DNA from: JAYZQT01 sp964412235
GTDB lineage: Bacteria > Pseudomonadota > Alphaproteobacteria > MPNO01 > UBA830
Direction: 5' to 3'
DNA: 32,824 bases
Assembly (NCBI GenBank): GCA_964412235.1
Contig: CAYPNT010000026.1
Span: 1-32,824 of the forward strand
Below the pieces are notes generated by a model. That model saw only the letters and a list, made by a program, of their open reading frames with translations. It was not told the origin of the DNA and ran no database searches. Shown here piece after piece: positions 8,587 through 16,582 of this stretch (position 1 is its first letter; each line of letters starts with the position of its first letter). The position numbers and the translations under genes were made by a program.

Positions 8587-9531
8587 TTAACTCCTCACCG
8601 CTCTGGGAAGGCTAAAGGTAACGTCTTCATCTACAGCCTCGCATTCATTTATCACCAATTCATATCGTTCTCTTAGGGTTTCTATCAATTGGTCCACCAG
8701 AAATTCGGGGGCAGATGCACCGGCCGTTATTCCTAACTTCCTGACCCCTTCGAACCAACCAATTTCTACCTCTTCTATGGATTGGGCGAGAATTGATTTT
8801 GAGCAGCCGGACACTTGCGCTACCTCTACGAGCCGCGTTGAATTCGATGAGTTCGAAGCGCCTATTACGATTATAGCGTCACATTGTTGGGCTATATTTT
8901 TTATAGCCGCCTGGCGGTTTGTAGTAGCATAACAAATATCTTCTTTGTGTGGGGCTCCGATATTAGGAAACCGTCGTTTTAGAATCGCAATTATCGCTGA
9001 GGTGTCGTCGACCGAGAGCGTTGTCTGGGTCACAAACGCGAGTTGTTTAGGGTTTGCCACCTGAAGGGTCTCGGCCTCTTCTGTAGTACCTACGAGATGC
9101 ATTTTACCGTCCGGAAGTTGGCCAAGAGTACCTATAACTTCCGGGTGCCCTGCATGTCCGATAAGAATGAGCTCTTTCCCATCTTTTCTGTGTCTTGCCG
9201 CGTCAACATGAACTTTAGTTACCAAAGGACAGGTAGCATCCAAATAATACATTTTACGGCTTTTTGCTTCAGCAAAAACTGATTTTGGAACTCCGTGTGC
9301 TGAAAAGATCACGGGTACATTATTTGGAACTTCTTTGAGTTCCTCAACAAAAACAGCCCCCTTAGCCCGCAGATCATCAACTACGCGTTGGTTATGGACA
9401 ATTTCATGTCGAACGTAGACAGGGGGGCCGTGTTTAGAGAGGGCTAACTCGACAATTTTTATAGCTCGGTCAACGCCAGCACAAAACCCTCTCGGTTTAG
9501 CCAGAAGAATTTCAAGGGGAAGGTTAGACAT
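8587..9531 (-). CDS. ispH: 4-hydroxy-3-methylbut-2-enyl diphosphate reductase (IspH/LytB)
   Basis: The protein has 314 residues from ATG 9531, the usual IspH length. It catalyses the last step of the MEP isoprenoid pathway, giving IPP and DMAPP. The three conserved cysteines that bind the catalytic iron-sulfur cluster are seen in RGFCAGV (C17), DATCPLV (~C101) and DICYATTNRQ (~C199). The SNSSNSTRL substrate block is also present. The ATG at 9531 has AGGA five bases upstream, which favours it over the in-frame TTG at 9543. It is first in the operon ispH-thrB-rnhA and diverges from the CDGSH gene. A second MEP gene, ispE, is at 31.8 kb. Confidence 0.96.
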   Translation of the reverse strand: MSNLPLEILLAKPRGFCAGVDRAIKIVELALSKHGPPVYVRHEIVHNQRVVDDLRAKGAVFVEELKEVPNNVPVIFSAHGVPKSVFAEAKSRKMYYLDATCPLVTKVHVDAARHRKDGKELILIGHAGHPEVIGTLGQLPDGKMHLVGTTEEAETLQVANPKQLAFVTQTTLSVDDTSAIIAILKRRFPNIGAPHKEDICYATTNRQAAIKNIAQQCDAIIVIGASNSSNSTRLVEVAQVSGCSKSILAQSIEEVEIGWFEGVRKLGITAGASAPEFLVDQLIETLRERYELVINECEAVDEDVTFSLPRAVRS

Positions 9532-9664
9532 CCAATTCCTCAATTTGTTATTCTATATTAATAGGAACCACTTGATTGTGGAAACCGCTAGCGTTAACTA
9601 ATGTTAATGACAAAAAGCACCCATATGTTTTCTGTAATTCGATAATTTAAAGAAGGGAATTAAG
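9532..9664. promoter_or_regulatory. Divergent control region between ispH and the CDGSH gene
   Basis: This 133-base gap must carry promoters for two divergent units. The direct repeat GTTAA occurs at 9593-9597 and 9603-9607, ten bases apart start to start (one helical turn), which would suit a side-by-side protein site. AGAAGGGAA near 9651-9660 is a strong ribosome binding site for the CDGSH gene. No clear -35/-10 pair was found, so the promoter role is inferred from position. Confidence 0.3.
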
Positions 9665-9904
9665 ATGGCGAAGCCTGTTGTAGCCCAGAAGGCGCCGTAC
9701 GGAATCGACGTGGAGAGTGGAGAGGATTATTGGTGGTGCGCGTGCGGTAAAAGCGAAACCCAACCCTTTTGTGATGGTTCTCATAAGGGGACAGATTTTC
9801 GCCCCCAACAATATACCGCTAAAGAAGCTGCAACAATTTGGTTTTGTGGTTGCAAAAGTACTGGGGATGTGCCCATTTGCGATGGATCGCACAATAAACT
9901 TTAG
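9665..9904 (+). CDS. Dual CDGSH-type iron-sulfur protein
   Basis: The 79-residue protein consists of two CDGSH iron-sulfur motifs. The first is C25-x-C27 ... C36-D-G-S-H40, the second C61-x-C63 ... C72-D-G-S-H76. Each set of three Cys and one His is the known 2Fe-2S ligand set of the mitoNEET/Miner families. Two motifs in one short chain resemble the MiNT (CISD3-like) class. Bacterial members are thought to transfer electrons or clusters; the exact role is unknown. There is no signal peptide or membrane anchor, so it is probably cytoplasmic. The start at ATG 9665 has AGAAGGGAA upstream. A 10-base perfect inverted repeat covers its stop codon, and a lipoprotein gene follows after 32 bases. Confidence 0.93.
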   Translation: MAKPVVAQKAPYGIDVESGEDYWWCACGKSETQPFCDGSHKGTDFRPQQYTAKEAATIWFCGCKSTGDVPICDGSHNKL

Positions 9905-9912
9905 TTTATTGT
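9891..9912. repeat. Near-perfect palindrome over the CDGSH stop codon
   Basis: The arms ACAATAAACT (9891-9900) and AGTTTATTGT (9903-9912) are exact reverse complements around a TT centre. As RNA this gives a nine-pair stem with a four-base loop, all A/U pairs but two. No long T-run follows, so termination would be weak. Because it includes the last codons and the TAG (9902-9904), it could instead be a partial attenuator or 3'-end stabiliser between the two genes. Confidence 0.5.
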
Positions 9913-9936
9913 TTCGGCCAACATGAACCTATTTTT

Positions 9937-10479
9937 GTGGTTCGGATTTTGAAAACTTTTATTTCTTGGTGCGTTATCGGGTTGTTGCTGGCGGCATGTG
10001 GCGCGTTGAAAAAACGTGTTTCCTATCCCTGTCCAAACGTTTTGATACTTCAAGATGGAAAAAAACTCACTAACTTCAAAACAGGTTCCAGGCGGGATGT
10101 TACGGATATTTTATTTCAAGCCGAAATACTGAATTTCCAGGGAAGTTGTAACTATGAAAAACGTTCTGGAAAATGGGAAACTCAAGTAGACCTGATAGTA
10201 CGTTTTCTGATTACACAGGGTAACACGACTAATTTTTCCACCACACAATTCAAATATTTTGTTGTAATAACAGGCCTCGAAAACCGGGTGCACGGTAAAT
10301 CGGTTTTTCCTGTGGTTGGAACGTTTAAAGAAAAAAGAAGCACGCTCTTATACGAAGACAGTATCCGTTTGCGGATCCCTTTAGATGAACCGACCATGGG
10401 AGAAAAATTAAGGATTGTACTCGGAATGCAGCTTTCTCCTGAGGAATTGCAATACAATCGCGAGAAACAAAAATATTAA
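9937..10479 (+). CDS. Predicted lipoprotein of unknown function
   Basis: The 180-residue protein is not recognised by function. The N-terminus has a basic start, a hydrophobic run (~residues 8-18) and a lipobox LAAC with the acylated cysteine at C21, so it should be an envelope lipoprotein. The mature part has no catalytic motif I can name. It contains further cysteines at about 32 (SYPCPNV) and 71 (QGSCNYE), which could form a disulfide, and looks rich in beta strands. The start is GTG 9937; TTG 9949 is in frame and would still leave a signal sequence. It lies 32 bases after the CDGSH gene on the same strand and converges on atpF after 51 bases. Confidence 0.75.
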   Translation: MVRILKTFISWCVIGLLLAACGALKKRVSYPCPNVLILQDGKKLTNFKTGSRRDVTDILFQAEILNFQGSCNYEKRSGKWETQVDLIVRFLITQGNTTNFSTTQFKYFVVITGLENRVHGKSVFPVVGTFKEKRSTLLYEDSIRLRIPLDEPTMGEKLRIVLGMQLSPEELQYNREKQKY

Positions 10480-10530
10480 TTTCTATGTGTTTTTTAGGAG
10501 TGGTTGGTACAATCTAACCCTACGAGTTTT

Positions 10531-11016
10531 CTACTGAAGGTTTTCGGGTAGATTCTCAATTGCTTGATCCATTAACTCGTTTGCCCGACCTCCGTCTAAA
10601 TGACCCGCAATCAAAGAGCGTGTTGCTTCAACCGCGATATCGACGGTTAGATGCCGCATTTCACGTACAGCTTCAACTTCGGCTTGAGCAATTTTCTCCA
10701 ATGCGATTTGTTCCCGACGCTTTAGGGTTTTTTCCAGTTCGATCTCTCCCTCACGCACTAAGCGCTCTGCTTCGACTTCTGCATTGCGGATTATGACTTC
10801 GGTCTCTTTTAATGCCTCACGCTGTTTCCGTTGGTACTCCGCTAGTAATTGTTGAGCTTCCTCCCGCACGCTGGCCGCTTCGTCTAGACTTTGCCGAATA
10901 TTTTCGGTCCGTTCATCCAGTGCCCGTAATAAAGCCGATTTGGCGGGTTTAAAAATTCCTATAACTAGGATAATAAACCCGACGGCAACCCACAGGGTAG
11001 GGTCGTTAAAATCCAT
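10531..11016 (-). CDS. atpF: F0F1 ATP synthase subunit b
   Basis: The 161-residue protein has the b-subunit plan: one N-terminal membrane helix (about residues 8-25, LWVAVGFIILVIGIF) and a long charged coiled coil that forms the peripheral stalk to F1. It is the last gene of the F0 operon. Its ATG overlaps the b' stop by one base (TAATG), which suggests translational coupling. It is called b rather than b' from its position at the end of atpI-B-E-b'-F, the known alphaproteobacterial order. The F1 genes are not in the window, as expected where F0 and F1 operons are separate. Confidence 0.92.
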   Translation of the reverse strand: MDFNDPTLWVAVGFIILVIGIFKPAKSALLRALDERTENIRQSLDEAASVREEAQQLLAEYQRKQREALKETEVIIRNAEVEAERLVREGEIELEKTLKRREQIALEKIAQAEVEAVREMRHLTVDIAVEATRSLIAGHLDGGRANELMDQAIENLPENLQ

Positions 11017-11510
11017 TATTCACGCCCCTTTATGACCTCAGTGACCGCACTCTTTGCGTCGGTCGCAGCGACCTCAAAACTGGTCAATCGGGCAGTTGCA
11101 ACCTGGGCAACTTCGATGGCTACTGTTTGAATGCTTTCTAAGGCATTATCACGAGCTTTTTCAATTCGTGTTTCAGCCTCGCTCAGTTCCGACTTGATCT
11201 TCTCAGTCAACTCACCCTGGCGAACAAGTACGTTAGCTGCTATTCGTTCGTTTGCAGTTCGAATGATGGACTGAGCTTCCAACCTTGCCTTTTCCATCGA
11301 ATCTTCGTACGCGGTTACGGCTTCGTTAGCTTCTTTTCTAAATTGCTGGGCTTTACGTAGGTCTTCGTCAATACGCGCCTCTCGTTCTTGCAGTATTGAA
11401 GAAATACGGGGTAACGCGGTTTTCCAAAGAATCAGATATACACACCCAAAAGTGACCACCAACCAGAATATCTGGCTGAGGTATGTGTGTATTTGTTCTA
11501 ATTGCGGCAT
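11016..11510 (-). CDS. atpX: F0F1 ATP synthase subunit b' (second b-type subunit)
   Basis: The 164-residue protein has a single membrane helix (about residues 10-30) followed by a long amphipathic charged coiled coil. Paired, non-identical b and b' stalk subunits are known from photosynthetic bacteria and many Alphaproteobacteria. The block PRISSILQEREARIDEDL just after the membrane helix is typical of b'. It follows atpE after 35 bases that contain a hairpin around the atpE stop, and its own stop overlaps the start of atpF. Confidence 0.92.
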   Translation of the reverse strand: MPQLEQIHTYLSQIFWLVVTFGCVYLILWKTALPRISSILQEREARIDEDLRKAQQFRKEANEAVTAYEDSMEKARLEAQSIIRTANERIAANVLVRQGELTEKIKSELSEAETRIEKARDNALESIQTVAIEVAQVATARLTSFEVAATDAKSAVTEVIKGRE

Positions 11511-11533
11511 TTGTTGTTAGATATTAGGCTTAA

Positions 11534-11550
11534 GCTGAGTAAAACTCAGC
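11534..11550 (-). repeat. Hairpin enclosing the atpE stop codon
   Basis: On the transcribed strand GCTGAGT (11550-11544 complement) and ACTCAGC (11540-11534 complement) are exact reverse complements around a TTT loop. The stem includes the atpE TGA. No T-run follows, so it is not a classic terminator. Its place between the c-subunit gene and b' fits an RNA-stability or processing element that helps give more c than b subunit, as intercistronic hairpins do in other atp operons (inference). Confidence 0.5.
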
Positions 11551-11770
11551 CAAAAAGAATAATCAACGCGATAACTAGCGCAAATAGTGCGATAGCTTCA
11601 ACTAAAGCGAAACCTAACATCGTCATTGTAAAAACTTCGCTACGTGCTGCAGGGTTACGTCCCACTGCCGTTATAAACGCAGCGAAAATGTTACCAATCC
11701 CTATTCCAGCACCAATAACCCCAACCACGGCTAGGCCGGCCCCGATAAGCTTGGCTGCTGCTTCTTCCAT
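11546..11770 (-). CDS. atpE: F0F1 ATP synthase subunit c
   Basis: The 74-residue proteolipid has two membrane helices. The glycine motif G20-x-G-x-G-x-G26 lies in helix 1, the polar loop R38-N39-P40 contacts F1, and the ion-binding carboxylate is E58 in helix 2 (FALVEAIALFA). A helix-1 glutamine, part of the usual sodium-binding signature, is absent, so proton coupling is expected. The gene has a strong ribosome binding site (AGGAAAGGA, 11779-11787), in keeping with the high copy number of c in the ring. Confidence 0.96.
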   Translation of the reverse strand: MEEAAAKLIGAGLAVVGVIGAGIGIGNIFAAFITAVGRNPAARSEVFTMTMLGFALVEAIALFALVIALIILFG

Positions 11771-11778
11771 TGTCTAAA

Positions 11779-11787
11779 TCCTTTCCT
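11779..11787 (-). promoter_or_regulatory. Strong ribosome binding site of atpE
   Basis: On the minus strand AGGAAAGGA ends eight bases before ATG 11770. It is among the best Shine-Dalgarno matches in the window, suiting the multi-copy c subunit. Confidence 0.7.
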
Positions 11788-11830
11788 ATAGTTGTTTAGC
11801 AAAAATCCGCTCTTACGTTTGGGTTCTCAC

Positions 11831-12583
11831 TTAATGAAGATGCAACGCATCATTTATGTATAAGCAAGTGAGAATTGCGAACACATATGCTTGAAGAAAC
11901 GCGATCAATAATTCGAGCCCGGTAAGAGCACCGACGAACGCAAGCGGTATAATACCTGCCGCACCAAGTGCCGGAACAAAACCAGCGAAAACCTTAAGAA
12001 GCGTGTGTCCCGCAAGCATGTTCGCAAAAAGTCGCATAGCAAGGCTAACAGGGCGCGACAGATAAGAAATAACTTCTATTGGTATCATTAGTGGCCACAT
12101 CCAGAACGGGACGCCTGGTGGCACGAAAAATGTAAAAAACCTAATCCCATGCTTCGAAAACCCGAGAATAGTTACGCCCGTAAACACAACCATTGCCATC
12201 GCAAATGTTACCGCGATGTGGCTGGTAAAAGTAAAACTATAGGGGATCATCCCCAACATATTGCCCACCAAGATGAACATGAACAATGTAAACACAAACG
12301 GGAAGTAGCGTCTTCCCTCGTTACCCACGGTGTCACGGATAAGATTAGCAACGAACTCATATAAAATTTCAGCAATCGCCTGAAACCGGCCAGGTACCAT
12401 CGCCCGTTTGCGTGTCCCTATAATCATGACCAAACAAATTATTGCCACGGTCAGAACCATCATTAATGCTGAGTTAGTGAAGGAGACGTTATTGCCCGCT
12501 ATTTCAAGCGGTACCAGCTCGCTAATTTCGAATTGTTCGAGCGGGCTGTGCTTTCCACTTTCGTGAGAGTCTGTGTTAGCCAA
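11831..12583 (-). CDS. atpB: F0F1 ATP synthase subunit a
   Basis: The 250-residue multi-helix membrane protein provides the proton half-channels next to the c ring. The essential arginine is R184 in SLAMRLFANMLAGH, and the conserved C-terminal helix LEAYV-like block appears as IAFLQAYVFAILTCLYIND. The length matches the alphaproteobacterial subunit. It starts two bases after the atpI stop and ends 60 bases before atpE. Confidence 0.96.
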   Translation of the reverse strand: MANTDSHESGKHSPLEQFEISELVPLEIAGNNVSFTNSALMMVLTVAIICLVMIIGTRKRAMVPGRFQAIAEILYEFVANLIRDTVGNEGRRYFPFVFTLFMFILVGNMLGMIPYSFTFTSHIAVTFAMAMVVFTGVTILGFSKHGIRFFTFFVPPGVPFWMWPLMIPIEVISYLSRPVSLAMRLFANMLAGHTLLKVFAGFVPALGAAGIIPLAFVGALTGLELLIAFLQAYVFAILTCLYINDALHLH

Positions 12584-12585
12584 GC

Positions 12586-12945
12586 TTATTCTCCGGTCCG
12601 ATCCTTGTTTAGTGGCTCGGCATTTTTGTTGGTTGCCGGCCGGTAGCCGATTGCTCCCCCATGGTTTTTGACAACGCGGAAAACATTAAACATTCCTGCT
12701 ACGGCACCAAGAACAAAAAATGTTATCATAAACCAAGGCTTCGTACCCACCCAATCGTCAAGGGCAATTCCAATCACCACCCCAATAACCAGCGCCGCTA
12801 CCAACTCAACACCTATCCGCATACCAAAGCCTAAACCACTGTGAGCGGACTGCGACCCATGAGGTTTCTTACCCCGCATATCTCGTAATTGGTCTATCCT
12901 ATTGTCTAAATCTTTCTGGGGTTTTTGAGACGCGCGTTCCGCCAT
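12586..12945 (-). CDS. atpI: ATP synthase assembly/accessory protein AtpI
   Basis: The 119-residue protein has a charged N-terminal region and two membrane helices (about residues 47-65 and 71-88), with the family block GVVIGIALDDWVGTKPWFMI. AtpI proteins assist c-ring assembly and possibly magnesium handling but are not part of the final enzyme. It is first in the F0 operon, about 50 bases downstream of the predicted start of transcription. Confidence 0.92.
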   Translation of the reverse strand: MAERASQKPQKDLDNRIDQLRDMRGKKPHGSQSAHSGLGFGMRIGVELVAALVIGVVIGIALDDWVGTKPWFMITFFVLGAVAGMFNVFRVVKNHGGAIGYRPATNKNAEPLNKDRTGE

Positions 12946-13002
12946 CGGTCAATGACATTACCAGGTTTTTGTAGACAAAATTACGCCCGACAAAGCGGTC
13001 GA

Positions 13003-13031
13003 ACAATACGGCGTGGCCCTGGCACTGTCAA
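13003..13031 (-). promoter_or_regulatory. Sigma70-type promoter of the atpIBEXF operon
   Basis: On the minus strand a perfect TTGACA (13026-13031) is separated by exactly 17 bases from TATTGT (13003-13008, four of six consensus bases). The predicted transcript would begin near 12996, giving a leader of about 50 bases before ATG 12945. A GANTC site (GAATC, 13040-13044) lies just upstream of the -35. This is the best consensus promoter seen in the window. Confidence 0.6.
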
Positions 13032-13084
13032 CCCTGAGTGAATCATAGTAAGTCATTGATTTTTAACATAAAAAATGAACTGCG

Positions 13085-16000
13085 TCAGGCTGTCTCACGA
13101 AGCTCTTCCGCCTCGCGCAAATCTACAGAAACTAATTGTGAAATACCTCTGTCTGCCATGGTTACACCATAAAGTCGGTCCATGCGCGCCATAGTCAACC
13201 GATGATGTGTCACAAGCATAAAGCGTGTGTTGGATGCAACGCTAATTTCTTCTAATAAACTGCAGAACCGGTCTACGTTGCTGTCATCGAGTGGAGCATC
13301 AACCTCATCTAACACGCAGATTGGTGCTGGATTTGTTATAAAAACTGCAAAAAGCAGCGCTAGCGCGGTTAGGGCTTGCTCACCTCCTGATAGTAGCGTC
13401 ATGCTCTGTAGGCGCTTTCCAGGTGGGCTTGCAAAAACCTCCAAGCCAGCTTCCAGAGGGTCTTCTCCTTCCGTTAGTCGAAGATGTGCTCGCCCTCCCC
13501 CGAATAATTTTGCAAATAGGTCGTGGAAGTGTTGATCAACTTCGTTAAATGCTACCAAAAGACGTTCCCTTCCCTCTCGGTTCAGTCCCGAAATACCTTG
13601 TCGTAACCGCGCAATCGCAGAAATCAAATCGCTGCGTTCGGTTTCAATTTCATTTATTTTGGTATCGAGTTCTGCCATTTCCTGTTCAGCCCGCAGGTTT
13701 ACTGGCCCCATTGTTTCACGTTCGCGCTGGAGGCGTTCTAGTTTGTTTTGGGCAGCATCTCGGGTTGGCAATTCCGAGTCTGCGGTCATCCCAACGCGGG
13801 CTAGTACTTTACTTGGAGAGCATTCAAACCTTTCATTTGTTTTTTCGGAAAGAACTAATAATTTCTGCTCAATTTGCTCCACGTCTGCTTCAAATCTTAC
13901 GCGCTCTTCGCGTGTTTGGGCGAGGACATTTTCCGCATTGCGAAGCTTGTTCGTCAATTTTTTGAGATGGTCCTCTACGTCGATTAACTTGTCAGCAGCG
14001 TCCTTCCTGTCTATTTCGGCGGTTCTTATTTTATCGACGAGAGTCTCTTGTTCTTGCACAATTTCGGACGGACGGGATTCTAGTTTCTGAAGAGAGCCTA
14101 ATTCTTGTCCTCGTCTATCAGACAATTGCTCAATTTGTGACCTTGCTTTTGAAGAGCGGTTTCTCCACGCTTGCAATTCCTTTTCGATGACCTGTACGCG
14201 CAGGTGTCGGTTATGAGCCTCCTGGTCTAGTCGATCATGGGCACTTCGAAGATCGGCCAATATAATCCTATCTTTGGCAAGTGTAGATTGTTTTTGTTCT
14301 AATTGTGCACGGCGGGAGACTACATCGCTCAGGCCGTCATACTCTATTTTTGTCTTGTGTTGCTGATCTGCTACCTCTCTTAGATCGGCTTCGATCGACG
14401 TCAATGTTTCGTTAAGGGCACTTAGGCGTGATTGAGATTTAGCCAAACCTTCGGCAACGGAAGTGGCAGCCTCACTTTTTTCAAGGGCGACCTTGTCTGC
14501 TGCCCATAATGCTTCGCGTGCCTTTCGTTCCTCTTCTGCTGACTTGTTTACAGCCACCGTAGCTACTTCTTGAGCAGACTTCGCCACCTCCGCTTTTTCT
14601 ATTGAAGTTCTGAGGTCGTCCCGCATTTCATCTACACGATTGCGGTGGGCAAGACGGGTTGCCGCTGTGGTGGGTGCTCCTGCAGCAGCTGTGTATCCAT
14701 CCCACCGCCATAACGCGCCGCTAATGGAAACGAGCCTTTGGCCCTGTTGTAATGATGGATATAGTTGATTTCCGATATCGTCCGTTTCTACGACGCCTAT
14801 TTGAGATATTCGGCGCAGAAGTGCGGCGGGGCCTCTGACAAATTTACTTAGTGGGGGGATGTTTTTGGGTAGATCACAGGGGTTCGGATATAATGGTAAA
14901 GACCGCCAATGTATTGGCGATGCTTCGTCTGTTGGTGCTGTTAGGTCTTCGCCCAAGGCGGCACCCAATGCTACTTCGTATCCTGGGGTAACTTCGACGG
15001 CGTCGATCATGGGTGGCCAGAGTTGCGGGTCCCCCATTTCTAGAAGTTGCTGTAAAGCCTCATTTTCTGCGCGTAATTTGGCAGCTTTGGACTCTTCTAC
15101 CCGATATTTCTCACGTGCTTTATCTTCAGCTTCGCGTGCAGTTAGTGTTTGTGCCTCCGACCGACGAAGATATTCTCGCGCTTTCTGAGCGTAGGCACGA
15201 CTTTCGTCTGCTACGCGCTTTGCTTTCGTTAAAGTAATGTTTTTCCCCGTGTTGTCCTCTACCTTCATCCTCTCAGATACTAGATTTTCTTTGCGATCAA
15301 TGAGCCGCTGATGGTGGGCTTCATATTGGGCTAACTGACGTTGAAGGGCGCCGTGCCTTGTCTCATCGGTAACTACTGAGTGAGTTAATTGCGCGAGTTC
15401 TTTTTCACGCGCCTCTATTTGTCCTTGGACAGTCTGAAGTTGGGTTCGAGCGGATTCAAGGGCGTGGGTTTCCTGTTCACGGTTTTCACGTATCTCGATG
15501 TGTTCTTCCCTCAGACGCTCGATTGCGGTATTGGCATCAATCTGCAAGTTGTTTTCTCTTTCAATGTCACCATCAAGCTGCTGAACGCGTCTTGTCCGTT
15601 CAATTTGCAGTTTTTCGATACGCTGGCTTTCTGCCTCTAACGCGTCGCGCAGAACCAACATACGATGAAGGGTAGCCGCTGCTTTCGTTTCGTCTTCGCG
15701 TAAACCAGGCAGTTCATTTGATGTATTGGCTTGCGCTGTATTGATTGAGGTCACGGTTTGAGTTTGTTCCACTACCAGTATTTCAATGTCTTGTAGCCGT
15801 TTGGTAGCGGAGTCTCGTTCTATTTGGATCGCGCCCCATTGGAGATGCAATATTATTGCTTCATGCCGTTTTAAATGGTCCGATAAATTTCGGTATCGGC
15901 TCGCTTGCCTCGCCTGGCGTTTTAGGACTCTACGTTGTTCCTCAAGAGCAGCAACGATATCTTCAATGCGGTCTAAGTTGTTCTCGGCACCACGCAAACG

Positions 16001-16546
16001 AAGTTCTGCCTCGTGTCGCCGAGACTGTAATCCAGTGATCCCGGCGGCTTCTTCAAGCAACAAACGCCGTTGTGTGGGTTTTGCGTGTATTATCTCTCCG
16101 ATGTTGCCTTGACTTACCAGGGCGGTCGAGCGCGCACCTGTAGACGCATCAGCGAAAAGCGTTTGTACGTCGCGTGCACGAGCGTCTAGACCATTTACCT
16201 TATAATTGGATCCATTGCCCCGCTCTATACGGCGCACTATGTCGAGTTCATCTGTACCATTAAACTGAGCGGGAGCCCGTCGATCTGAATTATCCATACT
16301 CAGGATTACTTCTGCAATATTGCGGGCTGGACGATCTGCTGTGCCAGAGAAAATCACATCATCCATTTCTCCACCACGCATTTTTTTTGCCGAATTCTCC
16401 CCCATTGCCCAGCGCAAAGCTTCAACAAGGTTGGATTTTCCACAACCATTCGGTCCAACAATACCGGTTAAACCCTCCTCAATAACCAGTTCCGTGGGTT
16501 CAACAAAAGATTTAAAGCCGGCCATGCGCATGCGTGTGAACTGCAA
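13085..16546 (-). CDS. smc: Chromosome segregation protein SMC
   Basis: The 1153-residue protein has the full SMC plan. The N-terminal ATPase half carries Walker A GPNGCGKSN at residues 31-39. A long coiled coil follows, a hinge at about residues 500-620 (from GDPQLWPPMIDAVEV), a second coiled coil, and the C-terminal half with the signature LSGGEQALTALAL and Walker B CVLDEVDAPLDD. It compacts and aligns sister chromosomes together with ScpA/ScpB, which are not in the window. The start is TTG 16546, with GAGGAG nine bases upstream; the resulting MQFTRMRMAGFKSF matches the usual N-terminus. It follows the DsbA-like gene on the same strand, an arrangement familiar from Alphaproteobacteria. Confidence 0.97.
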   Translation of the reverse strand: MQFTRMRMAGFKSFVEPTELVIEEGLTGIVGPNGCGKSNLVEALRWAMGENSAKKMRGGEMDDVIFSGTADRPARNIAEVILSMDNSDRRAPAQFNGTDELDIVRRIERGNGSNYKVNGLDARARDVQTLFADASTGARSTALVSQGNIGEIIHAKPTQRRLLLEEAAGITGLQSRRHEAELRLRGAENNLDRIEDIVAALEEQRRVLKRQARQASRYRNLSDHLKRHEAIILHLQWGAIQIERDSATKRLQDIEILVVEQTQTVTSINTAQANTSNELPGLREDETKAAATLHRMLVLRDALEAESQRIEKLQIERTRRVQQLDGDIERENNLQIDANTAIERLREEHIEIRENREQETHALESARTQLQTVQGQIEAREKELAQLTHSVVTDETRHGALQRQLAQYEAHHQRLIDRKENLVSERMKVEDNTGKNITLTKAKRVADESRAYAQKAREYLRRSEAQTLTAREAEDKAREKYRVEESKAAKLRAENEALQQLLEMGDPQLWPPMIDAVEVTPGYEVALGAALGEDLTAPTDEASPIHWRSLPLYPNPCDLPKNIPPLSKFVRGPAALLRRISQIGVVETDDIGNQLYPSLQQGQRLVSISGALWRWDGYTAAAGAPTTAATRLAHRNRVDEMRDDLRTSIEKAEVAKSAQEVATVAVNKSAEEERKAREALWAADKVALEKSEAATSVAEGLAKSQSRLSALNETLTSIEADLREVADQQHKTKIEYDGLSDVVSRRAQLEQKQSTLAKDRIILADLRSAHDRLDQEAHNRHLRVQVIEKELQAWRNRSSKARSQIEQLSDRRGQELGSLQKLESRPSEIVQEQETLVDKIRTAEIDRKDAADKLIDVEDHLKKLTNKLRNAENVLAQTREERVRFEADVEQIEQKLLVLSEKTNERFECSPSKVLARVGMTADSELPTRDAAQNKLERLQRERETMGPVNLRAEQEMAELDTKINEIETERSDLISAIARLRQGISGLNREGRERLLVAFNEVDQHFHDLFAKLFGGGRAHLRLTEGEDPLEAGLEVFASPPGKRLQSMTLLSGGEQALTALALLFAVFITNPAPICVLDEVDAPLDDSNVDRFCSLLEEISVASNTRFMLVTHHRLTMARMDRLYGVTMADRGISQLVSVDLREAEELRETA

Positions 16547-16582
16547 CCTATAAAACTCCTCGTCTTTTGAACTTATAAAATA

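Noticed and set aside
11502..11777. 91-residue plus-strand frame opposite atpE
   Set aside because: It is the low-complexity antisense image of the c-subunit repeats of Gly and Ala; atpE on the minus strand has full family motifs.
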